From: Nocardioides humi
Lineage (GTDB): Bacteria > Actinomycetota > Actinomycetes > Propionibacteriales > Nocardioidaceae
DNA: 64,000 bases
Assembly: GCF_006494775.1 (NCBI RefSeq)
Contig: NZ_CP041146.1
Location: 1,488,001 to 1,552,000 of the forward strand
Direction: 5' to 3'
Part shown: positions 62,237-64,000 of the stretch, piece after piece
Layout of the letters: every line of letters begins with the position of its first letter
Numbering within the stretch: position 1 is the first letter of the stretch
Made by a program: the position numbers and the translations under genes
Notes under the pieces: model-generated
The model's database searches: none
What the model was told of the DNA's origin: nothing
The model's input: the letters and a program-made list of their open reading frames with translations, nothing else

Positions 62237-63817
62237 ATGTCTCGTCGCAGCCACTTCCCCCTTGCCGGGCTGCCCCTTCGCCACCTGTTCGTCGCGCTCC
62301 TCGCCGCCCTGCTGGCGGTCTCGACGCTCGGCACCGTCGCGCAGGCCGACCCCGCCGCGCCCGCCGACCCGGCGGTCGACGCCGGCGACCCGGTCGCCCA
62401 GGAGGTGGCCGAGCAGGCGCTGGAGACGGTGCGGGAGATGCTCGAGCCGGTCCCGTCGGGCGCGACGTCCGACCCGGTCGCCCCGGCCGAGGGCGAGGGC
62501 GCGGACCTCACCATGGCGCTGCGCGACCTGGCCGTCACCCGCACCGACCTGCCGACCCACCTGCAGGACGACGCCGGCCGGCTGCTGGCCCGCCCCAACC
62601 CGACCGACCCGGTCGGCGGCATCGAGTGCTCCAACGGCTCGGGCCTGCCGTGCTACACGGTTCCGGAGGCCACGCCGGTCTGCGGCAGCGGGATCTGCGT
62701 GCACCGGGTGGCGAGCACCGCGGACGCCGCCTCCGCGAGCTACGCGAACGTCGTGCTCGGCGTCCTCCAGCACGTCGCCGGCCGCTACGCCGCCGCCGGC
62801 TACCGGCCGCCGGTCGGCGACGGTGCCATCGGCACCTCCAGCGGCGGGGCGGGCAACGGCAGCAACGTCTTCGACGTCTACCTCGCCGACCTCGGTCAGC
62901 GCGGCCTCTACGGCTACTGCACGACCGACCAGCGCGTCTCCGGTCACACCACGGCGGCGGCGTACTGCGTCCTCGACAACAACTACGCCGAGTACGGCGC
63001 CGTGCCCGGCCCGCTCGCGAACCTCCAGGTGACGGCGGCGCACGAGTACTTCCACGCCGTGCAGTTCGCCTACGACGTCAACGAGGAGACCTGGCTGCTC
63101 GAGGCCACGGCCGTGTGGGCCGAGGACGAGCTCTACGACGACATCAACGACAACCGCCAGTACCTCCGGGGCGGGCCGCTCGGCCTGCCCGCGCAGCCGC
63201 TGGACTACCGCCGCGGCCTCGCGCCGTACGGTGCCTGGATCTTCTTCAAGTTCCTCAGCGAGCGCTACCCGGCGGTCAACGCACCCGGCGGCCTGCCGAC
63301 CATCGTCCGCGACGTGTGGGAGCTGGCCGCCGGCGCCCCCAACGCCCGCCAGGCGCTCGGCGCCGCGCTGGGCGTGCGCGGCACGGATCTCCGCAAGCAG
63401 TTCGGCTGGTTCGCCGCTGCCAACCGCCGGCCGGCCGCGAACTACAGCGAGGGCGCGTACTACCCGACGGCGTCGCTGTGGCGCGGGGTGAAGCTGAGCG
63501 GATCCCGCCGCAGCTTCTCCGCCAGCACCTCGCTCAAGCACCTCGCCTCCCGCACGGTCCGCTTCAAGTCGAAGTTCTCCGGCAAGGCACGGCTGCGCGT
63601 CCACGTCGACGCCCCCAACCGCAAGAAGGGCAGCTTCGCGGTCGTGACCATCAAGAAGAAGGGCAAGCCGCCGGTCAGCAAGAAGGTCAAGATCAACAAG
63701 AAGGGGAACAAGACGGTGGCCTACCCCTTCGGCAAGAAGGTGAAGTGGGTCGAGGTCACCGTGGCCAACAGCGGCAAGAAGGACGGCAAGGTCAAGGTCA
63801 GCGCGAACGTCCGCTGA
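62237..63817 (+). CDS. Secreted HExxH metalloprotease-like protein with Lys-rich tail
   Basis: A 526-residue exported protein with an Ala-rich signal peptide (cleavage near AQADPAAP). The zinc motif HEYFH with a downstream Glu in WLLEATAVWAED points to a gluzincin-type peptidase (MXAN_6640-like). The C-terminal ~100 residues are Lys-rich beta strands (FSGKARLRVHV, KVKINKKGNK), like the tails of the RCC1 and amine oxidase proteins. Overlaps the converging helicase end by 20 bases. Confidence 0.78.
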   Translation: MSRRSHFPLAGLPLRHLFVALLAALLAVSTLGTVAQADPAAPADPAVDAGDPVAQEVAEQALETVREMLEPVPSGATSDPVAPAEGEGADLTMALRDLAVTRTDLPTHLQDDAGRLLARPNPTDPVGGIECSNGSGLPCYTVPEATPVCGSGICVHRVASTADAASASYANVVLGVLQHVAGRYAAAGYRPPVGDGAIGTSSGGAGNGSNVFDVYLADLGQRGLYGYCTTDQRVSGHTTAAAYCVLDNNYAEYGAVPGPLANLQVTAAHEYFHAVQFAYDVNEETWLLEATAVWAEDELYDDINDNRQYLRGGPLGLPAQPLDYRRGLAPYGAWIFFKFLSERYPAVNAPGGLPTIVRDVWELAAGAPNARQALGAALGVRGTDLRKQFGWFAAANRRPAANYSEGAYYPTASLWRGVKLSGSRRSFSASTSLKHLASRTVRFKSKFSGKARLRVHVDAPNRKKGSFAVVTIKKKGKPPVSKKVKINKKGNKTVAYPFGKKVKWVEVTVANSGKKDGKVKVSANVR

Positions 63818-64000
63818 GCCTGCTCAGGGCCTGGCGGACGACCTTCGGGTCGGTCGTCGGCCACATGGGCGGCAGGCTGGCCTTGAGGAACGAGCCGTAG
63901 CGGGCGGTCGCCAGCCGCGGATCGAGTACGGCGACCACGCCGCGGTCGTCCGTGGTCCGGATCAGCCGCCCGGTGCCCTGCGCCAGCAGCAGCGCCGCGT
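63798..64000 (-). CDS. DinG-type ATP-dependent DNA helicase, C-terminal end
   Basis: The last ~67 residues of a gene running off the window. LLLAQGTGRLIRTTDDRGVVAVLDPR is helicase motif VI of DinG/XPD-like enzymes and FLKASLPPMWPTTDP is their typical C-terminal signature. In many actinobacteria DinG is SOS-linked, which suits its place near lexA. Partial, so motif I is not seen. Confidence 0.82.
   Translation of the reverse strand, partial: AALLLAQGTGRLIRTTDDRGVVAVLDPRLATARYGSFLKASLPPMWPTTDPKVVRQALSRLSGRSR

Overview
The window is GC-rich, uses many GTG starts and carries a Gram-positive, high-GC actinobacterial gene set: a ten-cistron mce lipid-import operon, a WS/DGAT acyltransferase, a DUF2510 protein, a nrdR-nrdJ pair, and a lexA/LysM SOS pair. 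The closest match in style is Nocardioides or another Nocardioidaceae (inference from gene content; no 16S or tRNA was seen).

Region 1 (1-13.1 kb) is mostly core-like: the end of a 2-oxoadipate dioxygenase gene, a FUSC membrane protein, a Baeyer-Villiger monooxygenase/SDR pair divergent from a TetR regulator, a small lipoprotein, a ThrE exporter, a YbdK-type glutamate-cysteine ligase, an FG-GAP surface protein, a WS/DGAT, an orphan DNA methyltransferase, a Mug-type DNA glycosylase and a SAM methyltransferase.

Region 2 (13.1-40.9 kb) is an accessory island built around lipid uptake and secretion. It holds the mce operon on the minus strand (ATPase-permease, second permease, MceA-F, two Mce-associated proteins). 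Next to it are a PucR-type regulator translationally coupled to a degenerate P-type ATPase, and a small XRE regulator. Beyond the operon lie an Rpn-like protein, two RCC1-repeat secreted proteins, a duplicated Cys-rich secreted protein, a second PucR regulator, a membrane coiled-coil protein, a copper amine oxidase split over two genes, and a second XRE regulator divergent from a DUF6907 gene. The PucR and XRE proteins each occur as a paralogous pair, one member at each side of the island. A 16-bp dyad of the form TGTSA-N6-TSACA recurs in most of the island's intergenic regions, and an identical 12-bp palindrome sits in front of both XRE genes. Together these suggest one regulon that couples lipid import to secreted oxidative or adhesive proteins.

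Region 3 (41-56.3 kb) has a hemerythrin, an SCO6745-family protein, a receiver-flavoprotein fusion, a gluconate uptake/kinase/regulator cluster, a SigE-family sigma factor with a partner membrane protein, DNA-repair and nucleotide-sanitation genes, a NERD-helicase, and three PIN-domain toxin-antitoxin modules.

Region 4 (56.3-64 kb) is the B12-dependent ribonucleotide reductase with NrdR and its paired NrdR boxes, then the SOS locus (LysM protein, four SOS boxes, lexA), a secreted HExxH metalloprotease and the end of a DinG-type helicase.

A caution for any reader: at least eight genes (from about 24 to 50 kb) are broken by what looks like loss of a single C or G in short C/G runs. This pattern is more like sequencing error than decay, so the 'pseudogene' labels below should be read as 'frameshifted in this sequence'. 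I saw no tRNA, rRNA, insertion sequence, prophage or CRISPR array.
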